NCBI GenBank assembly: GCA_019843655.1
Contig: JACDQD010000006.1
Coordinates: 13,286,246 to 13,350,245, forward strand
Length of the DNA stretch: 64,000 nt
From: Lethocerus indicus
Lineage: Eukaryota; Arthropoda; Insecta; Hemiptera; Belostomatidae
Direction: 5' to 3'
Position numbers and translations under genes: made by a program. Below the pieces are notes generated by a model. The model was not told the origin of the DNA, did no database searches, and saw only the letters and a program-made list of their open reading frames with translations. Shown here one piece after another: positions 47,897-60,977 of the stretch (position 1 is its first letter; the number at the start of each line of letters is the position of its first letter).

Positions 47897-48370
47897 TTAA
47901 CCCTTTCGCTGCTCTACGCGTATATATTAGTAAAAAAAAACTTGTGACCCATGAGCTCAGAACGAGTATTTTCGCGCCTTGTTTTAAATTAGTTTTCTGC
48001 TCATTACGGCTATTTTCGTTGCGTATTATTTACGTTTACTCTTCCACACGACTTTTTACGCTGGTTACTATTATTATGGTTTATTATTATTATATGGTTA
48101 CGCGTACAGTCAGTTGTTCTTAGTATTCTGAATAGGACATGTTGAAACGTATTAAATTGAAATATTTATATTAGTTTTATAAAGTTGTACTGTGAGTTTG
48201 TTATTTTTAATATTATTTATTTATATTAATAATAAATATAATTTATTAGGCAATTTTTATAAGATGGCAAAATCGTCAAACTGCTCAACACGGGTAAAAA
48301 CGCAACTACTAAAATATGTGCGCACTGCTAGCACATAATCTCAAAACGTGTTGCGCAGCGAAAGGGTTAA
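47897..48370. mobile_element. piggyBac-like MITE with TTAA target sites
   Basis: TTAA at 47,897-47,900 is followed by CCCTTTCGCTGC, and GCAGCGAAAGGG is followed by TTAA at 48,367-48,370. The 12-bp inverted repeat is perfect and continues imperfectly (CTCTACGCG against GCAACACG). The 466-bp body is AT-rich and non-coding. TTAA duplication plus a CCCTTT terminus are the hallmarks of piggyBac-superfamily MITEs. The same type of terminus occurs at 3,522. Confidence 0.88.
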
Positions 48371-51300
48371 TGGATTAAAATTATGGGACAACAGTTCAAA
48401 TCCACAGAAACTCTCATATTTAGTAGTTTAGTTTTAGATACAGTGAAACGAAGAAACGAATAAATTACCATCAATATATTTTTAAGTAACAGATTTTTTT
48501 GTTTTGCTCTGATATTATAGTAAAAAAAATGACCAAAGGACCAGTAATGTAATAATAAGCAATAACATTGAGCAATAAGGATAATTGCATGTCACTAATG
48601 TTAGCCTTATGAATTACGCTTCTAGGACCCAATAGGCTGTAATACTGTGTCGGAATCATCATTATTGTTTTTTCAATATTTTTTCCGCCAACCCACAGGG
48701 TCCGTAAAAGAGGAATGACACGTCAGTGGAGAGTGGAGGACACGGAAGGAGGATAGCGCTAATTAGTACGGACCGACGACTCGATGAATATTCATCGGCC
48801 GGAGTGGCCGGCTACACGACCCACCGACACAATCCACCCACAGCCGGCCGAGCTTCACCATTTATATTGTGTCCCGGCTATTTCCCACTCAACAATATCC
48901 CGGTATTAAGTTTCGTTATTTTCCACGATGTAATTATTTCACTCCTGTGCCCGCCCCTATCTCAAGTTTCTCCATTTCCGTCGGACAAACTGCAAAACTG
49001 GAAATCGGTTAAATTTGCGTAGGAAAAGTGCGACTAATTATCCGTCGACGTAAATAAATTTAGTTGTATTTTATTAATATAATGTTAAAACATTGGGCAC
49101 CGATTTGGAAAAACTTTTATATGCTCATAGAAATGTAAATAGGATCTAAAATGTCGTTGCTTATATTTTCTTATCCATTTATACTATTACGGAAATGCTC
49201 ATAAATAATGTTTAAAATGTGGACTGTGGAAAGGGTATGTTATCTCTCACATAACGGAAATAATAAAATTTATTTCGTTAAATTACTCGACGGGCTTTTA
49301 TTGATATAAAGCAGTACTGAGATTTCAACGAATGCAGACTAGTGATACACAGCAGACAGTGCAGTACACATTACATCATTCTGAGTCAATATGTATATAT
49401 TTACGAAATATAGAAATTTAAAATTAAATATTTTTAATTAGAGCTCTGTTTATGGTACCGGCGCCTGGTGTATGACGTACGGTACACGACAGAAATTATT
49501 GTTCAAACAATGGTTTCCGACGGCCTCGCTGAAACATATCCACAGAAATGTTTCTTGACTTTCTAAGTCGATCAGATGCATTATTCTAGAAATAAATCAA
49601 ACAATGCTTAGAGGTAAACAAACATCCACAATTTTTCGTGGCCGTAAAAACATAATCCGTGGTCCACGTTTCATTAAAATCCAAGACAAAGATAGCAAAG
49701 GGAAGGATATCGCTCGCTTCGCTTAATAGAACGCGTAGGACGTCAGCCGCTAATTAGTATCATAAACTCCATAGATTAAAATTCATATTCGGTCCCTTTG
49801 AAACATGTGAGCGTACCAAGGCCATGTGAGTTACTTAATACAATGAATTTTTGTTCGAGTAGGAGCTAATATTTCGGTATAACATTATTTTGAATTTCTT
49901 TTGAAGGGCGTTAATAAGCACAGCCGAATGATTTTCTATATACAAGTATAAATAGAGTTTGGAAGATGTTACTATAGTTTGATTCGAAACATGTTTCCCT
50001 GCCTTTTTAGGTTGATAAATGTTTCAGATTCAACTCAGAATTATGTTAGCCCGTTTTGGAAATAACTGACCGGTAAAAATTAGAATTGTTCTGACAAAAG
50101 TGAAAAATTACAATAATTTCCGCGTAATTAATAAATACAGGTGGGAACTGCGTACCTCGTCGGCTATTATCGTTCTTTCGGTTATATAAAAATGGCCTGG
50201 AGTTCAATTCGAAAATTAATTCACTCGGGAAACACTCGTTATTTTATAACGTCTTAAAAAAAAAGAAACGAGTCGCTGTTTCCTGCAGGACACCGTATTT
50301 CATTCGCGGTCGGGCTGGCCAGCAGTCAGGGACCCCGTTAGGGTCCGCCGACAACGATGAAACATCCGCAAAAGTCATTCTGACAATTTGCATTTTTCTT
50401 CTCCCGTTTAGATTATTGTTATTATTATAGCCATTATCATCATCATAGTTATTATTTCTGAAGAACTCGTCGGGAGTATTACACCTATTGGAAGATAGCG
50501 TGGGTAACCGATTCGAGACAAAAGGCTCGTTAATGTCGTACTTCTTTTTCTTTAATGAGAGGAAAATCCGGGGGGAATCTTTTCCGGCCGCCGCCACCGT
50601 TATCGGCGCCAGACGCGCGCCCACCGCGACCCGTTCGTTCTACAGTCGGGGAATTAGCTTTAATTCGTCGGTATTACACCCGCCGACCCCAAATGAACGG
50701 GTCATTCGGTCCTATCCTGTTCCGGTTGTAATGGGACGACGCGCCCGGAATAATTCTCCGCCGTTAATTGCCTCGTTAATTTTAACACCACCCCCCGCAA
50801 TTATTATTTGCCCACTTGAAATTGTTCTTTACGAATCGTTTCATTCCCGAATACGTTTCTTTATTTCATCGCCAGGGGTTTTCCTTTATTAAATTTCTTC
50901 ATTAGCGCGTAGTAGGCGTCACCGTCCATAATAATATTATTATTTTTCCATTAACATTCTTTAGCGCAAAGAAAATATTATGTGCGTGTTGTACAATATT
51001 TTCGGTTTTCGCTGTTTCATCGCCGTATGTAATTTAAATGGTGTCGAGTTTCAAAGTGAAACAGTTTGCGCGCGTTCATTTCACAGAGCTCGGTTTCGAT
51101 GAAAATAAAATGGACGGCAGAACTGTTGAAACTGACAGAGACATACACCATTTTAGATTTGTAATTCACTTGAGCGGATAGCTTTATAAATAAGCCGGTT
51201 GTAATTAAACAGTTATGTGCTGGAATTTTAACGGTTTGAAGTTTTGTAGACTAGTTTCTGTAGAAATGCATCGTCAGTTTGTTCCGCTGATAGGGCTTTA

Positions 51301-54300
51301 GACATCAGATGCGGTATTAAAATAGGGTTGGGAAGATGGACAGTAATACCCCGTCAGATCATATACTTTGCATACGAAAGAAAATCAATATAGTATTATA
51401 TTCTCAATAACTCAATAACTTAAATATCGCGATATCATATTTAATTGGTTTAATTTTGTTCGAATTCGATTTTCATTACTAAAATTGGGAAAACCTCTGG
51501 ACTTTGTTCCCTGCGCAATATCGGCGGAACATTTAATGAGAACTTACTGGAACGAGCGTGCAAAAGGAGAGGGTTTTTGAGGGGGATGGGGCCCAGGGAA
51601 TGGGGCCGCGGTTTTCAATTTGGACCCAAAGTCGAAAATTAGCTGATCCCGATAGGGCTGGGGGGGGGGATGTGGGTGGGCGGTAATCATTTATAAAGTC
51701 CCGGATTTCTCTCTGAGCTTTGAATCGGGGCCCGGGGGCCGAAACAAGTTCGCCGCCCTTTGGTAATACGGTAAAAGGCGGGACTTTCCCATCCCCTCGT
51801 CCCCCACGAAGGGTTGGAAATAAAAAACAACTCCCCGTTAATAAAACAAAGCGTCCCCCTCGGCCATCAAATCGGCCGATTAGTTTGTTCCGACCACTGT
51901 TCCGATATGTAGGATTGATTGGATCAATCTCAGATTAAAAGCTCCAACGATGAGGATTACGAGATTTGAGGTGAACATAATCCCTCGGGATGGTTTTTAA
52001 AATATCCTTTTATATGGTTTCTTTTTTTTCCGAATGTAATATTAATTTAAATAAGGTTGTGTGTTTTATTTCCCAATATTTATTTTTGTTAAATTATTAT
52101 TAAAAATCTAATATTTTGTATAATTATAGTGTTGTTTATCTAAAGCAAAATTACAACCATCTGTAATGGAGCAAATATTCTGATTTTTTTGCATTCTACA
52201 TTTCATATTTTGTAGAGAATTTTATGAGCATTTTAGGAAAGTATTAATTATGATAAGATGATTATAAGATCGGATGAAATTCAGATTTGTTTCCACTCGT
52301 TTATTTGGTCCCGAGGTAGTCCGGTCCGGAGGTACGGGTCATGGCGTACACGTGTCAACTGTCAGTGCCGCCACTAAACTGTGTTTAATGTTTTAACGGT
52401 TATCTGCCTGTAATCTTGACAGTAGAAAATATAAGCCGAAACCGGACTGGCTTAGGACCGAGAGAGAATTAACGATGTCTTCGCTAATGCACTCGCGCTT
52501 GGTGACGAAATTTCAACTTAATAGAAGCGGAAAAACTCTCGTACTATATAACGGGTATGCGTTCGGGAAGGCTAAATAGGTTAGTAAATCGCAACAAGTA
52601 ATGTCGTTCCAAAACTTGGCGGAACCACAAACAACTAGCTAATATCCCAAGGAATACACCCCGAAGAATGATTTCTTCAATTTTGCATCGTACGGTTTTG
52701 TAGGTCCCGGAGATTGGAAGTCTCGGAGCGCTGGCGCAATCGTTTATAAATTCATCGGCCCCCGAGTCACTCGACTGGAGGCGGGGATTGTCTGAAAAAT
52801 GCAGACATCCTCCTTCTGGAGGAGACGATATCCGGGCCGGTTATCGGTGCGGAGGGGCGGAGGTGTCGCGTCCCGGAGGAAATTAGAGCGGGACGGGCGT
52901 TGAGCGGCCGCCGGCTGACGGGGACGGGCGCCGGGAGCATCGCGGGGAGGGAAAAATTCCGCTTAACGCCCGACGTAACGCAATTTTGAAAAAGTAAGGT
53001 TTTATTCGGGCTCGTTTGTCGCGGCCCTTAACAGGATTAGAGGAGCGCCGCCGGGGTTGAGGGAGTATAGGCCTCACGGTGCATTAATAACGCCTTCCTT
53101 TCCTGCGGCCCCTCTGGAAATACTGTCAGCAGTAAACCCCCGGGTTTTTCCGCTTTCTTTTTTTCCTTCTGTTTTTTTTTTTTGAGCGGAGGGAGAACCT
53201 CCCGCACAGCCTTGGAAATTCAGAGCACACGAGACGAACCCCTTCGGAGCGCCGTAAAACGGGACGGAGCAGTAAAGTTCGAACTCCTTTCCTTCCGAGG
53301 CCGGCTCGCCGTGTCTTCGCCGCCCCCTTTTTCCACCTTTTACTCGCCGCCTACATTCCACCCGTAAATGATTTATCGGCTCCGGCGGGGGCTGCACGAG
53401 CTCCGGGGGGTCACCCGCCCTTAGATCTTCGCACTGAGCTGCAAGTGTGCACTGTTTTTTTGCACAGCTTTTACGGATCGATTCGTAATGAAATATTTTG
53501 GCGTATAACATATTTTGTTTGTCACGCAGGCCAGTTTCGACTCTCGGCCACAGACAGTGAACCCAGTGAATTTTCAAGGTCGGTAGCCCTGAAGTGTGTA
53601 CTTGCCATTTGAAACTTTCAAATTGAAGAATGGATAGTCATTCTTATGTAGTTATTTTCATTGTTAGTTTTGTGCGTCAGGAGAGTACCGACAAAACCCA
53701 TTAAATATTACTACTATTCCGGCTGATAAAACGGCCACGTTTCCTTTCAATAAACGTTTCGTTATGAAATATCGATTGAAAATAAAAAATGTTTCCTTAG
53801 TAAAAGCTTAAAGTAGTGTCTTGGACAAAATTAGTCAACAGGTCAATATCATAATGTGCCAGTAAGTTTATAATGTTATGTTAAAGAACGTTTGATTTCT
53901 TTTTGGTGTTTACATGATCATTTACCGGACAGTTTTATAATTCGTTATCGTCCAATTTGACCCTTTTCAGGTCTAACTTTAGATTGTATGTTAGGCATAC
54001 CATGTGTGTAGATGGTCAGGGAGGTAGAGATTCGGGTAAGAGGGCCGGTAGGAGTCCATAATTCAGGGCGGAAGTCTCTCGGGTTTTCGAGTCGGCCCGG
54101 TGAACTGATTAATCAGTCAGCGCCGACAGGTCTCCCAGTGACATCCTTATCCCGGGGTAATCCCCGAGTCTCCAGCCGTCCCGCGGGACCACCGGCGCCC
54201 GCCCCCCCACCGTAAATTATTTAAATTTAATCACGTGCCCTTTCTTCCTCCCTCTCCTTCTCTTTTCTTCCTCCATTCCCCCCTCTCGCCCACCCTCGGT

Positions 54301-57300
54301 CCGGGATAAATTCAATTATATTCCTATTAATGTGGCAACACTTGATTGTTTCCATTATTTATGACTCCGCGAGACAGTGAGAGAGTGAAAGGAATTGGGA
54401 GACCCGGGCCTGGAGGGTGGAGCCCCGCCATCAACCCTACCCGACAAATTGGCCCATCTGAAATTGCCTTCTTTCTTTCACTTGTGCATTACAAATTAGC
54501 GCACTTTCTATTAGTTTCGTACAGTCTACAGTTCCGGTTTTTAAACCCTTCAAATATATATAACAAATAATGTAACGTCGTATTCAAATGTAAATAGAAA
54601 AAATATTATGGTGACAGTTCAGTGACAGTTTAGCCTAGGTGATGTGATATGATACGGTGGCCAAGATATTTATTTTTTTAAATGATTTGTATCAATTTTC
54701 AATATATGTTATTTGTTTTACAAGTGAGCGAAATCTCATCTACAATTGTGCAAGGGCGACAACAACAAACAATTCTTTTGTGCAAGCACTAATTCTTCTC
54801 CTAATATGAATTTATAATTAATTTCTAATTGAAAACTGTCGACCAGTTGAAGTGTTCAAAATAATTGATATAATCACTAATATTATTTAAATTCACTATT
54901 TTAGTTCTGTTAAAAATTATGATCCAACCTCCAAAATACATAATCTTGTAGTTAATGACCTTTAATGGCTCTCGCTCTCTTCTTTTATTTCCATTCAAAT
55001 CTTTCGCTCTAATGGCTCTATACTTTAGAAACGTAATTAAAGTAATTTTCACTGTTAAAATAATTACTGGCATAAAACATCCTTGTTACTCCGAGACGCT
55101 GAAAGAATGCTAAAGAACTCGAATGAAAAAAAATTGTACCAACAATAATTCCTTACATTTATTCGACTAATATCAGTTGTGGACTGTGCAAGATCACTGT
55201 AAAATTTCCAACGTCTCCAAATCGACAAATCCAAACGACTTTTGATTCGAACTAACAAAGCCTAGTTATTCGATATTTCGCGCTCATTATTTTCGCTAAT
55301 CAATTAGTCTTACGATTCGTCGTGTTTACTCAGAAGTAGAATAACGGGGCCGGAGCTGGCGCCGGCCGTTTCGCCAGAAGTTTGTGACCAGGGGACCGAA
55401 CACATCCGGGTCACAAATATGGGCATCTGTCCCCTTAGCGGGAGGCGTAGAGACCGCCGGGGCCTGTAGCGAGCAACACGGTCCGGAGCGGACATTACCT
55501 CGCTCTGCGCTAAAAGCCGAATGGCGTTGTGCCAAGAGGAACAGCCGCTAACTTGATTTCTAGCGGGAAACTAATTAACTAAAGGCGGTTTCGATTTATG
55601 CGAGGATCGGTGCCCTTTTCTGGTTAACAGAAATGACCATAGCGTGATTTTTCAAGTACTATACGAAAATATGTTCCAGTGAAGATCATGCTGTTTGATC
55701 TCATTAAGTTACGACGCGTTCATATATTTGGCTCTGTGTCTGCGCGTAATATTTTTTAAAAATATTTGATTTTTTATTTCCTTCCACGATTATAGATTTA
55801 TTCGTTGAATTGCGGAAAACAGACGGATTCAAAATGACGAAAAGTACTGAGAACATCCTTTCAGTCATTATTCGTATTTGGTGGCAAAATTATAACCATT
55901 CATCAAGCCCCGATCAGTAATGGGCATAAGGTAGTAATATCAAAATTGTTTTTTTATCCAAACAGATTACCAAATCTGACAATCGTTTATTGAGCCGTTG
56001 CAAGTATTATGGAGAAGGTGAACAATTCAAAAGTGGAATTTTAATGCAGTTCTGCGTCAGAAATTGGTATGGTTTTAAATTTACGATTCTCTCGGTTACT
56101 GCTAACCTCGTGACGAAAAGGCACTGAAGATGGCGAGAAGCCGAAACCGGTCCAACAAAAGATGAAATCATTATTTTACAATGTGATACACGAGAATCCG
56201 TCTGTAGTTTTGTCACCGAGCGGCCGAGCACAACTCAAATCTCCCGATGTCCAGATCTCCAAGAGAAAAAGTGAAAGAGTGTGGAGATCGGAGCGAAGAT
56301 ATATTCGAGGGGCCCGAGGTATGAGCTGGCGTTATTTCTTTTTTCTCTTTCATCTCTTACGTTTATATTTCAACTTCATAAAGTCGGTGAAGAGCCGTGA
56401 GTGAGCGAGGAGTAAATCATGGAATAATACGAGAGCGCCGGTCGAAACGCGCGCTTGTCCCGCCGACGGTCGGTTTAATGAAGCGAAAACGGTCCGCTCT
56501 GCGACAAGGTATAAAAAGTCCGGGGACACGCGCCCCGCTTTCCCACTTTTATATCCACATATTCTTTTTTTTCCGGCCCCGAACAAATCTTAGATATCCG
56601 CCGCTTTAATATACAAAACCCGCGCATGAAAATTCAACTGCTTCTGTATTCCGTGAGCGTCTTCCGGTAAATATACTTATTTAATAAGTCCGTCGGGAAG
56701 GAGAGAAAAAAGAGGCCGGAGGACACGGAGAACTTTTATGGAGGGTGGCCCGAGTCCACAGCCGACGCCGGATCTACTCCATCTTTATGTCCGCCGGGAA
56801 CCGACGGCGAAATTGTCCCCGTGTGGAATTTGATGCTTAACGCGGATTGAAAAAAAAATATAATTTAAAATAAAACGACCAATTTATTGAAGGTCGGCGT
56901 TTACGGCACAGCGGACGCGAGCTCAGGAATACCTGACTGGAATTAATAATCGTGTGCAAATGCCGAGAGCTTCCAGGCCGAAACGTAGGAATTTGGACAG
57001 CCCTATTGATACGGAAGCTTAATTAATTAATGGTTGATTGACAGGGAATATGGGAACAGGTTACTACTTTAAAAGTGATGAATTAATTATTCAATATCGT
57101 AGCGTTGTAATTATCCTCAACAATTCCGTCCAAAAGTATAGCACTAAATAGGCGTGTAGACGAATCGAGTTTGAATTTTGTTCGCTAGTGCTTTTGATCC
57201 AATCTATGATCTATATGCCTGGTTAAAAAAGCAATATTTGAAATTGATTTTTTGTCAATGGCGGCGGTGAGTTTATCTGGCAGACGAGAACCACTTAGCC

Positions 57301-58464
57301 TAAAGGACCAGCTTTTTTTCAAGCTTCGCTCCCCATCCTAAAACTCGTGGCCTACTTGGAGACTAGAGGATCCAGTAGTCATCTCTTGGTAAGTGTCTTG
57401 AACTGCGTATGCAGTAAACCATGGTTGGATATTCCGCACACTGCAACCAATTGCTATACAAGTGCTAATATTAATGATACAATTTATTTACAGAATGTTT
57501 TCATCAAAGCACATGACGTAAGAAAACGTGAATCTGTAAACACTTCACCACTATCGAGACAGCAAACATACTTCCTTTATCCAGGTTTATGGTACTTTTA
57601 CAAAGCATCTCAAATTTTGGAAGTACGTCTTCTTTCATATCTAAAATGACATTAAAATACGGTCCATTGAGTGGAATATCACGTGGGACGGGGCTAATCG
57701 TGGGAACTTCCTTCGCCCTTCCTTCCTTCCTTCATCTGAATGAATTAGAGAGGAAGGAAATTGGCCGCTCAGGAACATTCTCATTCACAGAATGAATAAA
57801 GGAGTAAATGTAAGTGCAGGGAGGAAGGATGGTTGAGTCGGGAGGGGTGGCCTCTGTGGGACGTCCGACCGTTCAATCGGAGCCGATTTTCGCATGACCA
57901 ACCTAACTATGAGAAAAGGGACAGCGGATTCCGTTATTGTTTATTATAATTTACTAAAAGTCTACTGCCCGGCGGTATTTCCGATGTGGCATTTCCTGTT
58001 GGCTCGAGCCCACCTTTGTTTTAGAATTAAATCGTGAATGAACCATTCACGAGTACGTTCTGCGAGTCGATATCGTAAAAATGAAGTACGTACACGTCGA
58101 ATTGATTAGCATTCAGCAAAGGGCACTGAACTCGGCATCAATTATCACAGGTGTGGGAGAAAAAACTTCCTGTTTTCAATACAGCGGTTCAACTTGATAT
58201 AAAAATACTTTTTACGGAATATTATTTTATAATTCAATTAATTTTGGCAATCATCTATACTGTTTGTTTCGATTTTTTTATTATTTCCTATGTTTGGCTT
58301 ATTATATTTTTAAAAATTGCTTGATATAGGTAAAAAAGTATGCCTTTCGCGATTTTGGGTACATAAGAAACCAAGACGATGCGGTATACATATTAGCGGG
58401 CGCACAGTGGCAATACGTCAAGTAGGCAAGTGAGAGAGCCACCCTTTATGTGGGTGTATGTGCC

Positions 58465-58569
58465 TGCGTTGGTGCGTGTGCGTGTGTGTGTGTGATGCAG
58501 GTAAATCATTGCCCCGGCGGATATGTGGTACACGCGGGCGTGTGCGTGCCTGTGTGTGTGTGTGTGTGT
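58465..58569. repeat. two (TG)n tracts
   Basis: GTGTG-rich tracts at about 58,472-58,494 and 58,551-58,569, separated by GC-rich unique sequence. The Thr/His-rich minus-strand frame across them is a repeat artefact. Confidence 0.9.
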
Positions 58570-59740
58570 CAGTTTTAGCGTTTCCTCCTCTATGAGGATA
58601 TATTAAGGTCCCGGTATGGTATATGGGAGGAGCGGTCCGGGGATGGCGGGCACAGGGCCATGCATCACCAAGGCCCACCTGCATAAATACTTGTCCCACG
58701 GAGGCCTCAAATATTCACCAGGCTGATGCCGCCTCCAACACCCCCGCCCCACCGCTACCGCCCCCATTAATATAGTTACAATATTCCGCCTAGAGAAATG
58801 ACCCGGGCAAAGTATTTATGGAGTCGGCGAATCCCAAAAGGCGTGTGACAAATGTCCTCGGACTGAATCTTGGAACGTTTATAAATTTTATGCCAATTTT
58901 CGTGATTCCAAAAGCCCGGTCAGTTTGGGAACTTTAAATCGTTATAATTAACCAAATTTTAAACTCGATTAATCGTCTCCCCCAGCTAGTGAAGAATTGC
59001 AGAACTCTTATGGTACTTAATCGGAGCCTAATGTCATCAATCTAATCTACAGGCGATATTACTTTGAAAATCTGCTACAGTACTCATTAATAATAAAATG
59101 ACTGAAAGTAACACAGATAATTTACGATTTGGAATAAGATTTTTTCGCAGGATTTGATACATATATAATGGTGTTAAATTTATGCCGTGTTGTATGACGA
59201 AACGATTATAATTATTGAGATAAACCGATGATAATAGAAAATTAGGTCAGTGGTAAATTTCTGTCTTGGGGCCATGTAAAATGGGCGCGGAAATAAAGTC
59301 GGGGGACTTTGGTTTTACATTTTTCAACACCTCCGCAGTAGGTTGGTTTCCTCAAATGGCTTCGATGCCGTAAACGTAGGCCGTGAACTTCCCGCTATTG
59401 ACAAGAAAGTACTTGCAGTGAAATAAGCAAGAGCTTAGGTCTGGAGTTAATTCATTCGCACGAATCATTTTTCGGGTTTTTTTTACACATTGCGAGAAAT
59501 ACAGTGGGTTATTCTTTATTTTGATTAATATATTAGAAAATATTTTTTAGAAAGGTAAATTTTAATACCATAGTGAATGGTACGGAATTGATACATAATC
59601 TAGCCTCAAAATAGGAAAAAATGCATAAATGTAAGGAAGGGAAATGAGTGGAAGGGAAAACTGAAATTAAGTACGGAAAAAATAATTAACAGAAGGAAGA
59701 AAAGGTCCGGATGAAAAAAGGGTAAATTGGACCGGGCGGG

Positions 59741-59855
59741 ACATTAGCGAAGACAATGTTAAATTTTGAGTAGGGCCCCCCCCCGCCTTTTAAGGGGCCC
59801 AAGGGGCTTGTTAGACACGGTGCCCCTCGTTTCATTCTTCTTCCCCCTGCCGGTT
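59741..59855 (+). repeat. tandemly duplicated non-coding element, copy 1
   Basis: It contains ATTAGCGAAGACA, then an A/T block, a C-rich run, CCTTTTAAGGGGCCC, GGCTTGTTA and a CTTCTTCCCCCTGCCGG end. The same ordered blocks recur about 870 bases downstream. Confidence 0.7.
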
Positions 59856-60608
59856 ACTTACTCTTGAATTGCATTTAATAAACATAGGCCATATTTCACA
59901 CTCCCGGGCTCGTCTAAGCCGGGCGCCCACACACATACGCAAGCGTTATGATGATAAAAGGCCAAACGCCGGCCGATAAATTATAATAAAACGAAGGAAG
60001 GCCGCCAGCTGACAAATTACGCTTTATTAGACAACGGATACGGAGAGTTTAATTCGACGATATGAAGGTAATACGACGCGTTTAGAATCGAATAAACTTG
60101 GAACAACCACCGACTGCTGCCCTCATGGCTACTGATCATTATTATAACGAATATATTAAATATGTATCTACTTAAATTAATATCAGAAGATTAATATTTC
60201 TAAACTAAATTGGGTCATACGAAATGATATGTGTAAAATAAATCAATTTATGTTCTAGTTATCTTAACTAATATGCCCTAAAGAATTATTTGAGACAATA
60301 TACAACAACAATTTGAAGATATTGGAATAACTTAACCGTTAGTAAGTGCCCAGTAGTTGATGGACCTTAATTGGCACAGAACTGGATATTCAGGCGGTCG
60401 GTGACAGGAAACAGCAAGAGGGATTGAGTTACGGGATCTTTTAAACAGGGCGGACTGGAATAAAGTCTTGTTGTTAAAGGGTAGCCAGCTGTACATTGTT
60501 TTAATTTAATTTTTGACTTTGTACGCGGTTCCTCGTTACTTTGCCGGGAAAAAGGGTTTGGCGCCGGGGTGAAAGAAAGGGTGAGAGAGAGGGATGGAGG
60601 GAGGAGAG

Positions 60609-60716
60609 CATTAGCAAAGACAGCATTATTTTTTGAGGAGGAGCCCCGCCCTGTAAGGAGCCCCCCGGGACTTGTTACTCCCGTCTTCATCTTGCCACCC
60701 CCTTCCCAACCGGCCC
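60609..60716 (+). repeat. tandemly duplicated non-coding element, copy 2
   Basis: Same order as copy 1: CATTAGCAAAGACA, ATTATTTTTTGAG, a C-rich run, CCCTGTAAGGAGCCC, GACTTGTTA and a CCCCCTTCCCAACCGG end. Substitutions and small indels are frequent, so the duplication is old. Confidence 0.7.
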
Positions 60717-60908
60717 TCAGGATTAATTATTCCGACAATCGCCCTCATCCTCCCCGTCCCTTGTATGCAACATTCAGCGGGGTGTGGGGGGCGGGGGGCG
60801 GGGGTGCCTCCAGATCAATAAAGACCCGGCAGTTTTCCGTCCTTTTTTCCCTCCCTAGTGTTCCTCTATACTTCTATTCCTCTCCCGCTCCTTCTCTCCG
60901 ACACTCAT

Positions 60909-60913
<5 letters not shown>

Positions 60914-60974
<61 letters not shown>
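60914..60974. repeat. (CT)n microsatellite
   Basis: About 30 uninterrupted CT units. Confidence 0.97.

Positions 60975-60977
<3 letters not shown>

Noticed and set aside
53074..53577. 167-codon minus-strand open frame
   Set aside because: It lies in a GC-rich island where stop codons are rare; its composition is low-complexity and basic with no family resemblance.
57347..57649. 100-codon plus-strand frame with several cysteines
   Set aside because: I considered an exon of a membrane transporter, but no motif is specific enough and no adjoining exons were found.
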